NCBI GenBank assembly: GCA_031284645.1
Contig: JAITXS010000195.1
Span: forward strand, 1-34,251
Direction: 5' to 3'
DNA length: 34,251 nt
Source of the DNA: Spirochaetaceae bacterium
GTDB taxonomy: Bacteria > Spirochaetota > Spirochaetia > Treponematales > Breznakiellaceae
Below, one piece after another: positions 14,692 to 23,897 of the stretch. The first letter of the stretch is position 1. Every line of letters begins with the position of its first letter. A model generated the notes under the pieces. That model did no database searches. It was not told the DNA's origin and saw only the letters and a list, made by a program, of their open reading frames with translations. The position numbers were made by a program, and so were the translations under genes.

Positions 14692-15621
14692 ATGGGTAGA
14701 ATCTTAGATAAGTATTCCGAAAATGCAGAGGCAATTATTAATAATGGTTCGTGTTATGATTTTGTAAAAACTATACCGGATAAATCGGTAAAATTGGTTA
14801 TAACTTCACCACCATATAATCTTGGAAAAAAATATGAGAAAAAATCAAGCCTTAAGGAATATTATAATAAACAAGAGGAAATAATAGACGAGTGTATTAG
14901 AACGCTCTCTGATGATGGGAGCATATGTTGGCAAATTGGAAATTTTGTAGAAAATTCAGAAATAGTCCCCTTGGATATTTTTTTATATCCCATATTTCAA
15001 AAACATAATTTAAAATTACGGAATAGAATAGTATGGGAATTTGGCCACGGCCTACATGCGTCAAAACGTTTTTCCGGGCGATATGAGACTATTTTATGGT
15101 TTACGAAAAATGGTAAGTATACATTTAATTTAGATTCTGTCAGGATACCTCAAAAGTATCCCAATAAAAAATATTTTAAGGGGCCTCGAATTGGGAAACT
15201 TTCCTGTAATCCTTTGGGGAAAAATCCAAGTGATATATGGGACATTCCCAATGTAAAAAATAACCATGTTGAAAAAACCATTCATCCGTGTCAATTTCCA
15301 ATAGAATTAGTTGAAAGGCTAATTCTTGCATTAACAAATGAAAGCGATCTCGTTTTTGATCCTTTTTTGGGAGTTGGTTCAACAATAGCAGCTGCGGTTA
15401 AAAACAAACGCAGAGGAATGGGTTGTGAAATATTTGAAGAATATTGTGACATCGCTAAAGAAAGGACAAAGTTAGCTATGAACGGAAAATTAAAAACTCG
15501 CCCTATGAATAAGCCAATTTATGATCCTAAGAATCCAAAAATTAATCTGGAATATGAAGAAAATAAAGAGCGCCAATTAATTCTTCTCAATAAAGCTCCA
15601 GCTTATGGAATAGCAAAATGA
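14692..15621 (+). CDS. Type II DNA methyltransferase, beta class, probably N4-cytosine
   Basis: From the ATG at 14692 (GAG five nt upstream) the product is 309 residues. The catalytic motif TSPPYN (38-43) precedes the SAM-binding motif DPFLGVGST (223-231), the order of beta-class amino-methyltransferases. SPPY rather than DPPY favours N4-cytosine. A conserved TIHPCQFPIEL (196-206) before the SAM motif is usual for this class. Its stop overlaps the start of the endonuclease by 4 nt, so it is the protective partner of a restriction pair. It is visibly AT-richer than neighbouring core genes, which suggests transfer. The frame also extends upstream to 14449 without homology-like content. Confidence 0.9.
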   Translation: MGRILDKYSENAEAIINNGSCYDFVKTIPDKSVKLVITSPPYNLGKKYEKKSSLKEYYNKQEEIIDECIRTLSDDGSICWQIGNFVENSEIVPLDIFLYPIFQKHNLKLRNRIVWEFGHGLHASKRFSGRYETILWFTKNGKYTFNLDSVRIPQKYPNKKYFKGPRIGKLSCNPLGKNPSDIWDIPNVKNNHVEKTIHPCQFPIELVERLILALTNESDLVFDPFLGVGSTIAAAVKNKRRGMGCEIFEEYCDIAKERTKLAMNGKLKTRPMNKPIYDPKNPKINLEYEENKERQLILLNKAPAYGIAK

Positions 15622-16229
15622 AAATAGTTGAAAAGTATTCGCATTTAAATGGCCTTGAATTCCTATTGGTTCATAAACCGGAATTATGGGCAGAAATTGA
15701 AAAAGTAATAAAAACTGTTGACGGCGAAAAATGTAAAACTAAAATCTCCAAAGAGCAAAGAATGAAAGGGAAATTATTGTATAGTCCTGATGATATGAAT
15801 AAGGCGTTTAAAGCAGAGTTATCAAAATATCATTGGGAAGAAAGTAGAGTTAATTATTGGGTTACAAAGAATGAAAAATTGATTAGAAAAACATTAGCAA
15901 TGCCGCCTGATATTCAAAAACAAGAAATTGAATCTCAAGGAGAAATAGCCATAAGAAGTTATAATCAAACTGACTTTGTGAAAAATCGTGTTGCGATTGA
16001 AGTTCAATTCGGTAAATATTCTTTTGTTGCATATGATCTTTTTGTAAAGCACTTAGCGTTTTATATTGGTGATCATATTGATGTAGGAATTGAAATATTA
16101 CCAATGAAAACATTGCAATCACAAATGAGTTCAGGGCCATCATACTATGAAGGGGAATTATATAATGTCGTCCGGCAGGGTAGGGGCGTTCCTGCTGTTC
16201 CTCTTGTAATTATTGGAATTGAACCATAG
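15618..16229 (+). CDS. Type II restriction endonuclease, BglII/BstYI-like
   Basis: The 203-residue protein has the PD-(D/E)XK variant of the BglII/BstYI family: D119, then E128-x-Q130 in TDFVKNRVAIEVQFGKYSF. The Asp-to-Glu distance and the ExQ form match BglII (D84, E93, Q95, as I recall them). The N-terminus YSHLNGLEFLLVHKPELWAEI and the C-terminal QMSSGPSYYEGELYNV with VPLVIIGIEP also fit that family. Members cut GATC-centred sites such as AGATCT or RGATCY; the exact site here is not deducible. It overlaps the methyltransferase gene (ATGA), so expression is coupled. Codon use is AT-rich like its partner. Confidence 0.85.
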   Translation: MKIVEKYSHLNGLEFLLVHKPELWAEIEKVIKTVDGEKCKTKISKEQRMKGKLLYSPDDMNKAFKAELSKYHWEESRVNYWVTKNEKLIRKTLAMPPDIQKQEIESQGEIAIRSYNQTDFVKNRVAIEVQFGKYSFVAYDLFVKHLAFYIGDHIDVGIEILPMKTLQSQMSSGPSYYEGELYNVVRQGRGVPAVPLVIIGIEP

Positions 16230-16466
16230 ATTACGTAACAATTTTTTTATAAATATATTGCCCGTAAAATAGTTTATTAGCATATGAAATCTTTAATTCG
16301 TTGCACGCCACCACCCTTGGGTACCGGTGGGCGCATTGTGATCCAATTTATAGCCTAACATGACTGTACGCGCTTCGGCGCTTTGCTCTCCGTGATTTTC
16401 CGCAGGACTGGGTCGGGTTTTATCAGCCACTCCACACCCCAAAGTAGGGTAATTGGGTAAAGGGTA

Positions 16467-16517
16467 TAGATTTTACCAGAAAGTTACTACCCAATACCCA
16501 AGCCCCTACTACCCTTC
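16467..16517. repeat. 51-bp direct repeat, right copy
   Basis: It is identical to 13621-13671, in the same orientation, 2846 bp apart start to start. Flanking bases differ within a few nucleotides (CTCGAGGG versus TTTTGGG on the right), so the repeat edges are sharp. Confidence 0.85.
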
Positions 16518-16634
16518 TTTTGGGTACAGTTCTTATCAGTAATCCTGTACCATACCCAATTCCCCTGACCTTTTGCTTCGGGTCTCTTACCCTAAATATC
16601 TTACTTTTTTCAGCTCTTTTTCTCCATAATCCGC

Positions 16635-16663
16635 TTGACTGTTTTTAAAAGATTGATTATTAT
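16635..16663 (+). promoter_or_regulatory. Promoter of the tetR-efflux operon
   Basis: TTGACT (16635-16640), a 17-nt spacer and TATTAT (16658-16663) precede the regulator gene by 20 nt. The short leader contains AACGAACGGTCGG, whose CGA-ACGG-TCG core is symmetric and could be a TetR-type operator. Confidence 0.6.
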
Positions 16664-16683
16664 GTTAACGAACGGTCGGAAAC

Positions 16684-17898
16684 ATGACAAACGATGAAAT
16701 TATAAAAACAACTTTTCGGGTTTGGGGAGAATCCCTGTATCAATCCACAAGTTTAAGCGATGTGGCGTCGGCGCTTGGAGTTACCAAGCCCGCGCTTTAT
16801 CGTCATTTTAAAAATAAAGACCTGCTTCTCGGGGCAATGTACAGCTCGTTTTATGATCGTTTTGCCGAATTTATACGTGCCGATTATGAATTTTGTCTTA
16901 AATGCAATGATGAAATCGAAAAAGAACTGCGGATTGCGCGGGTTATCGCAGAATATTTGGCGCGTAACAGGGAGGATTTCCTTTTCGGTGTGATACTGGT
17001 TCACGGCAATCAGGAAACCGGGTTTAATTTCTTAAAACAGTTGCAAAAACGGGGAGTGGATATGCTTAAAGTGTTTCCCCAAAGTTCTGAATCAGCTATT
17101 CATCCCCCGGATTTTCAGCTTGTTTTGACAACGGTCTACTTTATGCTTGCTGCTTTTCATAAAAATAGAGCGAAAAACAACGTAACGTCTCTTGGGGATG
17201 AGATTCTTTCTGTCTTTGTCGATCAGGTTGAAGAACGGATTTGCACAGGACTTGCCCTTCCGGCGGAAAAAATTAACGCCCTTGACTATGAGTCCCTTGA
17301 AAAAGCAGTCGTTTTTTCGCCGTGTACTTGTACGGGTAATGAAACCAATAAAATCATAGAAGCGGTTATCGGCGCACTTGCCGAGGCGGGCCCCTGGAAA
17401 TTTTCAATGGAGATGGTGGCAAAACGTTCGGGGCTTTCAAAAAGCAGTCTCTACTCTCATTTTGAAAGTAAAGAGGAAATGTTAAAGGAAGCGCTCTATG
17501 GCGAAATCGGGAGGGTCACTTCTTACGCGGAACATTGTTCTCTTTTGTCAAAACAGCCTGAAGAACAGCTCTACCTGACGCTTATTGGTATTGTCGCGTA
17601 TCTTCGAAAAAAAAGTGAAGTCCTGTTAATCTTTGACCGTTTTCGAACACGCCGTCCGGTGTTCAAAACGGATAAATGCGGGAAGGGAAAGTTTACTGCG
17701 CAAATCCACCGGACTTTTTCGCAGATTAAAAACGCGGACGGAACTTTGATGATAAGCGAGCGCAATACTGAGTGGATTTTATTTTTAATTGTAAATCTCT
17801 TGCAGCGCCGTCAAGCGGGGATGAGTTACGCGGATATTCCGAATGAAAGTTTCAGAATGCTTTTCCGGTTTATAGCGCGCGGACTCAAGAATATGTAA
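16684..17898 (+). CDS. Tandem-domain TetR regulator (two HTH domains)
   Basis: The 404-residue protein contains two complete TetR-type HTH units. The first is at about 5-55 (TSLSDVASALGVTKPALYRH, FKNKDLLLGA) and the second at about 221-272 (FSMEMVAKRSGLSKSSLYSH, FESKEEMLKEA). Each is followed by its own helical ligand/dimer region. Ordinary TetR proteins have one HTH in about 200 residues, so this looks like a fused duplication. It heads the operon and is 32 nt before the TolC-like gene. It probably represses this efflux system and senses its substrate. The two halves are only moderately alike, so each may bind a different half-site or ligand. Confidence 0.88.
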   Translation: MTNDEIIKTTFRVWGESLYQSTSLSDVASALGVTKPALYRHFKNKDLLLGAMYSSFYDRFAEFIRADYEFCLKCNDEIEKELRIARVIAEYLARNREDFLFGVILVHGNQETGFNFLKQLQKRGVDMLKVFPQSSESAIHPPDFQLVLTTVYFMLAAFHKNRAKNNVTSLGDEILSVFVDQVEERICTGLALPAEKINALDYESLEKAVVFSPCTCTGNETNKIIEAVIGALAEAGPWKFSMEMVAKRSGLSKSSLYSHFESKEEMLKEALYGEIGRVTSYAEHCSLLSKQPEEQLYLTLIGIVAYLRKKSEVLLIFDRFRTRRPVFKTDKCGKGKFTAQIHRTFSQIKNADGTLMISERNTEWILFLIVNLLQRRQAGMSYADIPNESFRMLFRFIARGLKNM

Positions 17899-17930
17899 CT
17901 AATGTAACAAAATAGAGGTTAATTATAGGT

Positions 17931-19340
17931 ATGAAAAAAAATCTTTTTTTTAGCGTATTGTTTTTTGCCGCAGCTTCCCTTTTCGCACAAAATGACGAAC
18001 AGGCCGACCTTGCGCAAGCGGCAGAGACCGGAGGAGACAGCCCTAAAACCGCAGTGCCCGTAAAAACGCTTACTATTGACGAAGCGGTTTCACTGGCTAT
18101 CGTACAGAATCTGAATCTTGAAGCCGTCGGAATCGGAACTGAAACAAAAAAACGGGCTGCCGACTTTGCGTGGAATAATTTTTTGCCGACCGTAGGGTTT
18201 TCAGGGGGCTTGAGCGCGGCAAACACGGCACCTAAAGCGCTTGCCTTAACTCCTTCGGGGCCGACAATGGCGGAAGGCTCCCGTTGGACAATGAACGGAG
18301 CCCTTCAGATTCAATGGCAGGGCCTAAATATCGCGATGATCGAAGGCATCAAGAAAATTCGTGAGGATTATACGGTCGGTGCCCTGAGTTTTCAAAAAGC
18401 TAAAATTCAGCTTGAAAGGGAAATCAGGAAACTCTATTTGCAAATTTTGCTGCTTGAAGAGAATCTGAAAGTCCAGGAACAGAACCTTCAGCTAGCCGAG
18501 CAAAACTTTAAGATGTCAGATTCCCGTTACCGGGCCGGTCTTTCCAGCGAATTGACGCTCCTTCAGGCGCGGGTGGACCGTGATCGTCTTATTCCCGCTG
18601 TTAATCAGGTTAACGACAATATAAAAATTGCCCGGGCGAACCTTGCCGTACAGCTTGGCCTTCCGTATGACACGGAGTTTAAATTGATGTCCGTTGACTT
18701 GGGTAATTTTGATGTTTCGCTTGACGTTCAGGAATTGATTGCAAAAGCCGCCGGAAACAAGCCTGATATTATGGAATTGCAGGCAAATATTACGGCAACA
18801 AAAAGCGCCCGCACGGCACTTGCCTTGCAAACATGGACGCCGAACCTGAATATCGGCTGGAATGTGACACCGACAAACAGCGATCCGTTTGGCTCTACCA
18901 GCACGTGGACGGACAGGGGAAGCTTGAGCCTTTCGCTTAACTGGGCGCTTAACGGCTTGCTCCCGTTTACTAAAGAAGGAAACGCGATAAAAAACATGGA
19001 TGATACGCTCAAAACCCTTGATATCAACCTTGCCCAGATGATTCGCGGTGCGGAAGTTGAGGTCTACAACACGGTGTTTACCATCAATCAGGCGCGATCT
19101 TCGGCAGAGACTCAACAGAAAACCGTGGATTTGGCGCAGAGGACATACGAATTGACATCTCAGGCATTTCAGGCGGGCTTAACGGAATTACTACAGCTGA
19201 GCAATGCACAAAATCAGTTAAGTCAGGCTCAGGTGGGTGTTTTGCAGCAGCGCTTTAACTTTTTAATAGGAATTATTGACTTGGAATACGCTATAGGGGC
19301 ACCGTTTGGAACTCTGATGAAAAAACAATCGGCGAATTAA
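17931..19340 (+). CDS. TolC-family outer membrane efflux channel
   Basis: The 469-residue protein has a signal peptide (KNLFFSVLFFAAASLFAQ) and two OEP repeats. Each has the long heptad helices typical of TolC (for example LEENLKVQEQNLQLAEQNFK with RYRAGLSSELTLLQARVDRD, and later RTYELTSQAFQAGLTELLQL). The trimer forms the outer membrane and periplasmic tunnel for the RND pump encoded downstream. It is separated by 26 nt from the membrane-fusion gene. GAGG lies 12 nt before the ATG. Confidence 0.93.
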   Translation: MKKNLFFSVLFFAAASLFAQNDEQADLAQAAETGGDSPKTAVPVKTLTIDEAVSLAIVQNLNLEAVGIGTETKKRAADFAWNNFLPTVGFSGGLSAANTAPKALALTPSGPTMAEGSRWTMNGALQIQWQGLNIAMIEGIKKIREDYTVGALSFQKAKIQLEREIRKLYLQILLLEENLKVQEQNLQLAEQNFKMSDSRYRAGLSSELTLLQARVDRDRLIPAVNQVNDNIKIARANLAVQLGLPYDTEFKLMSVDLGNFDVSLDVQELIAKAAGNKPDIMELQANITATKSARTALALQTWTPNLNIGWNVTPTNSDPFGSTSTWTDRGSLSLSLNWALNGLLPFTKEGNAIKNMDDTLKTLDINLAQMIRGAEVEVYNTVFTINQARSSAETQQKTVDLAQRTYELTSQAFQAGLTELLQLSNAQNQLSQAQVGVLQQRFNFLIGIIDLEYAIGAPFGTLMKKQSAN

Positions 19341-19366
19341 GACGCGCAAATAGAGAGAGGTAAAAA

Positions 19367-20338
19367 ATGAAAAGATTAAAAAAAACATTATTGACTGTGG
19401 TCACTGTATTTACGTTTGTGCTTGCCGGATGCTCCGGACAGAACAGTAAAGCAGGAGGAACAGGAGGCAAAGGCGCTGCGGGGGATATTCCGGTCTTTGC
19501 GGTTAATACCACGCTTGCCATGCAAGGGTCTATCAGTGATTATATTGAATTGGCAGGAGATTTAATCGCAAGCTCAACAGTAGATACTTTTTCGGATGCA
19601 GCGGGGAAAATTACCCGACTTTTTGTTTCCGTGGGAAGCCGGATTTCAAAAGGAGATCCTATCGCCACGGTTGACCCGTCCAAACCCGGTATGAGTTATG
19701 TCCTCCATACTGCGCGTTCCCCGATATCAGGTACGGTTGTCGGATTACCTGCGGAAGTCGGCATGACGATTCAGTCGTCAACTCCGCTTGCCAAGATAGC
19801 AGGCGGCGGCGGGCTGGAAGTTCAGCTCTATATTCCGGAGCGTTTTATTTCAAAAATCAGACGCGGGCTTCCCTGCCAAATCAGCCTTGACGCCTATCCG
19901 GGAGAGCTTTTCCGCGGAAGCGTCAGCGAGGTAAGTCCCACTGTGGATATCGCCTCGCGTACTGAAATGATCAAGGTGAATGTCGATAATTCGAGTTCCC
20001 GTTTAAAGGTCGGAATGTTTGCCAAAGTAAAGATTATCACGGAAAGCAAGGCGGATATAGTCAAAATACCTGCCGCATCGGTTATTCAGCGGGGAGGGGA
20101 AAATATTGTGTTCGTTATTACACCTGACCCTACGGATTCAAATTACCATATTGCCCGACAAATTAACGTTACACCGGGTATCCTGATTGATAATGTTGTT
20201 GAAATACAGTCGGGTCTTGAGGCCGGGGACGAAGTTGTGAGTAAGGGAATGAGCCTTTTAAACGAAGGCGTACGTGTTAATGTTATTCAGAAGGAAGGCG
20301 GCGCCAGTTCTTCAGCCGGTGAGGGAGAACGGAAATGA
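19367..20338 (+). CDS. RND efflux membrane-fusion lipoprotein (HlyD/AcrA family)
   Basis: The lipobox VLAGC puts the lipidated cysteine at residue 22, with a glycine-rich linker. A barrel-sandwich (lipoyl-like) region follows (SDAAGKITRLFVSVGSRISK, later HTARSPISGTVVGLPAEVG). The alpha hairpin between its halves is very short, as in reduced spirochaetal and Bacteroidetes adaptors. A beta-barrel and membrane-proximal domain complete it (323 residues in all). It bridges pump and channel in the periplasm. Its stop overlaps the pump start (ATGA). Confidence 0.92.
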   Translation: MKRLKKTLLTVVTVFTFVLAGCSGQNSKAGGTGGKGAAGDIPVFAVNTTLAMQGSISDYIELAGDLIASSTVDTFSDAAGKITRLFVSVGSRISKGDPIATVDPSKPGMSYVLHTARSPISGTVVGLPAEVGMTIQSSTPLAKIAGGGGLEVQLYIPERFISKIRRGLPCQISLDAYPGELFRGSVSEVSPTVDIASRTEMIKVNVDNSSSRLKVGMFAKVKIITESKADIVKIPAASVIQRGGENIVFVITPDPTDSNYHIARQINVTPGILIDNVVEIQSGLEAGDEVVSKGMSLLNEGVRVNVIQKEGGASSSAGEGERK

Positions 20339-23300
20339 GCATAGCTAAATCAGTTATTTCAAGGCCGGTAACTTTTTTTATCATTTTTGTGCTTTTTGTT
20401 GGTTTGGGTATATTCGCGCTTTTCCACCTGCCCATTGATCTTCTTCCCGAAATAAACCCTCCGTATATTATGGTTATGACCACCTATGCCGGCGCAGGCC
20501 CCGAAGAAGTCGAGCGTTCGGTAACGCGGCCCCTGGAACAGGCGCTCTCCAGTGTTTCAAGTTTGGAAAAAATCACCTCTTCCTCGTCAAAAGGTTCAAG
20601 CCAGATTGTACTGCAATTTACTTTTGGCACGAATCTTATAGACTCAACGAATATGGTTCGGGACGCTATAGAACGGATAAAACGCCTCTTGCCCGATACA
20701 TCGGACGCTCCCCTCATTATCAGAATTGACCCGTCGATGATGCCGGTCGCCAGCTATATGGTTTCTTCGGAGATACGAAGTCCCGAAGACCTCTATCAAA
20801 TCGCGACCGATACGATATCAACCCGTATGGAACAGAGCCCTGGCGTGGCCTCGGCTACGGTGAACGGCGGACGAAAAAAAATCATCCGCGTTGATTTTCC
20901 TGAATCCCGCCTTGAGGCGTATAATCTTACCATAACACAGATACAACAGATGATTGCCGCTCAAAACACCCAGATCGGCGCGGGTACTGTTACCGAAAAT
21001 AATATTTCTTATATTTTAACAACTATGGGAGAGTATACATCCCTTGAGGATATCAGAAAGACGGTTATCTCTTATGTCCCCAGCGGTAAAGGCGATTCTA
21101 TCGGGATTTTTCTTGGCGACATCGCCAATGTTTACGAAGGATATCAAGACGCGACAAGCGCGATCTTTGTAAACGGACAGCCGGCTATCGGAATTTCAAT
21201 TCAGAAACAGAGCGGTACAAACTCGGTTAGTGTTGTTGACGATCTTCGTGCACGTATCCCCGGAATTCAGAAAGCACTCCCCGGTGATATAAAAATAAGC
21301 GAGACCTATAGTACAACCGACATGATAAAAAGAACCATTGGGGCGGTTATCTCAAGCGTTATTTCGGGCGTTATCCTTGCCGTTCTTGTGCTTTTTGTTT
21401 TCTTCCGCCAGATCAAACCAACCCTTGTTATCGCGATTAGTATGCCGGTTTCAATGATAGTTACAATTATGCTGATGTACTTTGCCGGTCTTACCTTAAA
21501 CCTGATGACACTTGCCGGTCTCTACCTTGGCTTGGGTATGCTCGTTGATAACTCTATCGTTGTTTTGGAGAATATCTATCATTATCGGGAAAAGGGCGCG
21601 AAACTCCGTCCGGCGGCAATTTTGGGAACAACGGAAATGATCGTGGCAATCAGCGCATCTACGCTGACGACTATCGTTATTTTTGCCCCGCTGATTATGT
21701 TTCAGAGTATGCTGGAAGTACAGGGCGAAATGTTTGCGGGCCTTGCGTTCACTATTGTTATTTCGCTTGCCATTTCTCTGTTAACCGCTATCTTTCTTGT
21801 ACCTATCCTCTGCTCACACTTTTTCCCGCTGGTAACAAGAAAACAAAAACCGCTTACCGGCCCCTTGTCGGGCATAGATCGGGTCATCGCGCGCTTTCTT
21901 ATCAACCTTGAGAATAATTACCGAAAAATCGTTGATAAAATACTACGGCATAAACTTAGGACTATCATCATTATCTTTATCCTTTTTGCCGGAGCCATCG
22001 CGCTGGTACCTGTTACCGGCTATGTCTTTATGCCGCAGCAGGAACAAGATTCGGTTAACGTTCGGGTAACCCTGCCCCTGGGTACCCCGATTGAGGAGAC
22101 AAGCGATTGGCTTGCACGACTTGAGGAGATTGCCAAGAGAGAAGTTATTTATAACGGGGAAATCGCCTATAAAAGAATCATGATTAATGTCGGCGGCGGC
22201 AGGTTGGGAAGCGCCGGTTCCTCGAATTCGGGAACCTTGCAAGTTATCCTGCCGGATTACAAGGATAGAAAGCTCCACGAGGATGATGTAAAAACGATAC
22301 TGCGGCGCCATTTTAACGACTTTCCGGGCGCAATCTTCCAGTTCCAGTCCGGCTGGGGCGGCGGCGGCATGGGCGGTAATCCCGTGGATATTATGATAAA
22401 AACAGACGATTTAAAGCATGGTAAAGAAATTGCCGATCAGATCGTTGCGCTGCTCAAAGAACGGATACCGGAAGCCACCGAGCCGCAGATCGATATGCAG
22501 GACGGTCTGCCTCAGCTTGAAATTGAGCTTGACAGGCAAAGAATGTACGCGCTTGGCCTGAACGCCTACAATGTGGGTAACGAGATAAAAGCGGCGGTAG
22601 ACGGGCTTGTTGCCTCAAAATATTCCGAGGCAGGAACCGATTACGACATAGTTCTGCGTTATGCAGAAAATGACCGGAATTCCCGGCCCGCCCTTGATCA
22701 TGTCTTTGTTAAAAATTCAGCGGGGAAACGTATTCCTGTTTCCAATTTCGCCGGATTTAAGGAAGGCATCGGCCCGGTTACGATTAAGCGTGAAGGGCAG
22801 AGCCGCGTCATCCATATTACGGCGGGCGTCCTGTCCGGCACATCGCTTAATGTTATCGAGGACAAGGTACGCAGTCTTATTGCTGCGGAGATCCCCGCCG
22901 AAGACGACCTGATTATTGAATTTGGCGGAGACAGCGCCGAAATGCAGAAGACCGTCAAGGCGTTTATGCTCATTCTTCTGGTTGCCGTTTTTCTTGTATT
23001 CGGCGTTATGGCAGCTCAGTTTGAGTCGTTTAAAGACCCCTTTATCATTCTTTTTACGATACCGCTTTCAATTATCGGTGTTGTTGCAATTTATCTGATA
23101 ACCGGTGACAAGTTTAATGTGCTTACCGCCGTGGGTATTCTTGTTTTAATCGGTGTTATCGTAAATAACGGCATCGTTCTTGTGGACTACACGAATTTAC
23201 TTCGTAAGCGCGGCTACAGTCTTCACGATGCCTGTGTTGAGGCTGCCGGAAACCGCCTGCGCCCGATTTTAATGTCAACGCTTACCACGGTACTGGGGCT

Positions 23301-23619
23301 TGCGCCGCTTGCCTTTCTTCCGGGCGAAGGAACCGAACTTGTCGCGCCGATTGGAAAAACAGTTTTCGGCGGCTTGACATTCGGTACACTGATGACCCTC
23401 TTTTTAATGCCGACCGTGTACGCGATTCTGAACAAGCATGACGACGCCCGAAAAATGAAACGCGAAGCCCGGCGGGAAGGCATAGCTCTTGGTCTTAAAG
23501 GCAAGGCTCTGCGAGAGCAGACTAAAGAAACTGAGCAACATATACTGGAAGAAGAAGCGCGCGAAGAGGAAGAATGGAAAGCAGGTGATGCTCACACAAA
23601 AACGGGAGACAAGCAATGA
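20335..23619 (+). CDS. RND multidrug efflux pump, HAE1 family
   Basis: At 1094 residues it is full length. It has twelve expected TM helices in two repeats (first TM from about residue 12, VTFFIIFVLFVGLGIFALF) and porter-domain motifs such as YAGAGPEEVERSVTRPLEQ. The TM4 proton relay reads GMLVDNSIVVLEN (D405, N406), with Asn where AcrB has a second Asp. TM10 has VIVNNGIVLVDY (near 943-952). That pattern resembles SwrC-like HAE1 pumps more than AcrB. A charged cytoplasmic tail (KETEQHILEEEAREEEEWKA) extends the C-terminus. It exports lipophilic substrates by proton exchange. It overlaps both neighbours by 4 nt. Confidence 0.95.
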   Translation: MSIAKSVISRPVTFFIIFVLFVGLGIFALFHLPIDLLPEINPPYIMVMTTYAGAGPEEVERSVTRPLEQALSSVSSLEKITSSSSKGSSQIVLQFTFGTNLIDSTNMVRDAIERIKRLLPDTSDAPLIIRIDPSMMPVASYMVSSEIRSPEDLYQIATDTISTRMEQSPGVASATVNGGRKKIIRVDFPESRLEAYNLTITQIQQMIAAQNTQIGAGTVTENNISYILTTMGEYTSLEDIRKTVISYVPSGKGDSIGIFLGDIANVYEGYQDATSAIFVNGQPAIGISIQKQSGTNSVSVVDDLRARIPGIQKALPGDIKISETYSTTDMIKRTIGAVISSVISGVILAVLVLFVFFRQIKPTLVIAISMPVSMIVTIMLMYFAGLTLNLMTLAGLYLGLGMLVDNSIVVLENIYHYREKGAKLRPAAILGTTEMIVAISASTLTTIVIFAPLIMFQSMLEVQGEMFAGLAFTIVISLAISLLTAIFLVPILCSHFFPLVTRKQKPLTGPLSGIDRVIARFLINLENNYRKIVDKILRHKLRTIIIIFILFAGAIALVPVTGYVFMPQQEQDSVNVRVTLPLGTPIEETSDWLARLEEIAKREVIYNGEIAYKRIMINVGGGRLGSAGSSNSGTLQVILPDYKDRKLHEDDVKTILRRHFNDFPGAIFQFQSGWGGGGMGGNPVDIMIKTDDLKHGKEIADQIVALLKERIPEATEPQIDMQDGLPQLEIELDRQRMYALGLNAYNVGNEIKAAVDGLVASKYSEAGTDYDIVLRYAENDRNSRPALDHVFVKNSAGKRIPVSNFAGFKEGIGPVTIKREGQSRVIHITAGVLSGTSLNVIEDKVRSLIAAEIPAEDDLIIEFGGDSAEMQKTVKAFMLILLVAVFLVFGVMAAQFESFKDPFIILFTIPLSIIGVVAIYLITGDKFNVLTAVGILVLIGVIVNNGIVLVDYTNLLRKRGYSLHDACVEAAGNRLRPILMSTLTTVLGLAPLAFLPGEGTELVAPIGKTVFGGLTFGTLMTLFLMPTVYAILNKHDDARKMKREARREGIALGLKGKALREQTKETEQHILEEEAREEEEWKAGDAHTKTGDKQ

Positions 23620-23897
23620 TACGTGTTGAAATTATAGCAAACCGCTCAATTGAAGATAATATCCACGATGCTTTGCGCGCCGCGGATGCCGCCAAATTCT
23701 ATACGATGATTCCTGTGGTACACGGCGTTGGTATTCAAGGGCCCCGTATGGGGGACTCTGTGTGGCCCGAAGAAAATTTTATGATGATCGTGTGGTGTGA
23801 GGAAGACGAGGCGCGCCGTATCGTAAAGGCACTGGACTCGGTCAAAGCCCAATATCCCAACGAGGGAATTACAATTTTTGGTGCACCTCCGGCGTAG
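23616..23897 (+). CDS. PII-like transporter-associated protein (PG0541-like)
   Basis: A 93-residue protein with a ferredoxin-like alternating beta/alpha pattern (MIRVEIIANRSIEDNIHDAL, then IPVVHGVGIQGPRMGDSVWP, NFMMIVWCEEDEARRIVKAL). This matches the small PII-superfamily proteins found right behind RND pump genes in Bacteroidetes and spirochaetes. It lacks the classical T-loop and uridylylation tyrosine region of GlnB. The start overlaps the pump stop by 4 nt, so it is made with the pump and may tune it, perhaps through its acidic cytoplasmic tail. Binding partner and ligand are unknown. Confidence 0.75.
   Translation: MIRVEIIANRSIEDNIHDALRAADAAKFYTMIPVVHGVGIQGPRMGDSVWPEENFMMIVWCEEDEARRIVKALDSVKAQYPNEGITIFGAPPA

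Larger units (their letters stand above)
16230..16683. other. Intergenic region, 454 nt: repeat, small minus-strand frames, promoter
   Basis: After an AT-rich stretch, 16290-16440 is GC-richer. On the minus strand it contains two overlapping short frames with protein-like composition: one at 16293-16361 giving MLGYKLDHNAPTGTQGWWRA, and one upstream with PDPVLRKITESKAPKR. Then come the right copy of the 51-bp repeat (16467-16517) and the promoter of the tetR-efflux operon. No full gene is visible. Confidence 0.5.

Noticed and set aside
16351..16440. Integron attC site (GCCTAAC followed by a GCGC-TTCG-GCGC hairpin)
   Set aside because: The matching GTTAGGC-type end is missing and the outer arms do not pair; no integrase of that type is in the window.
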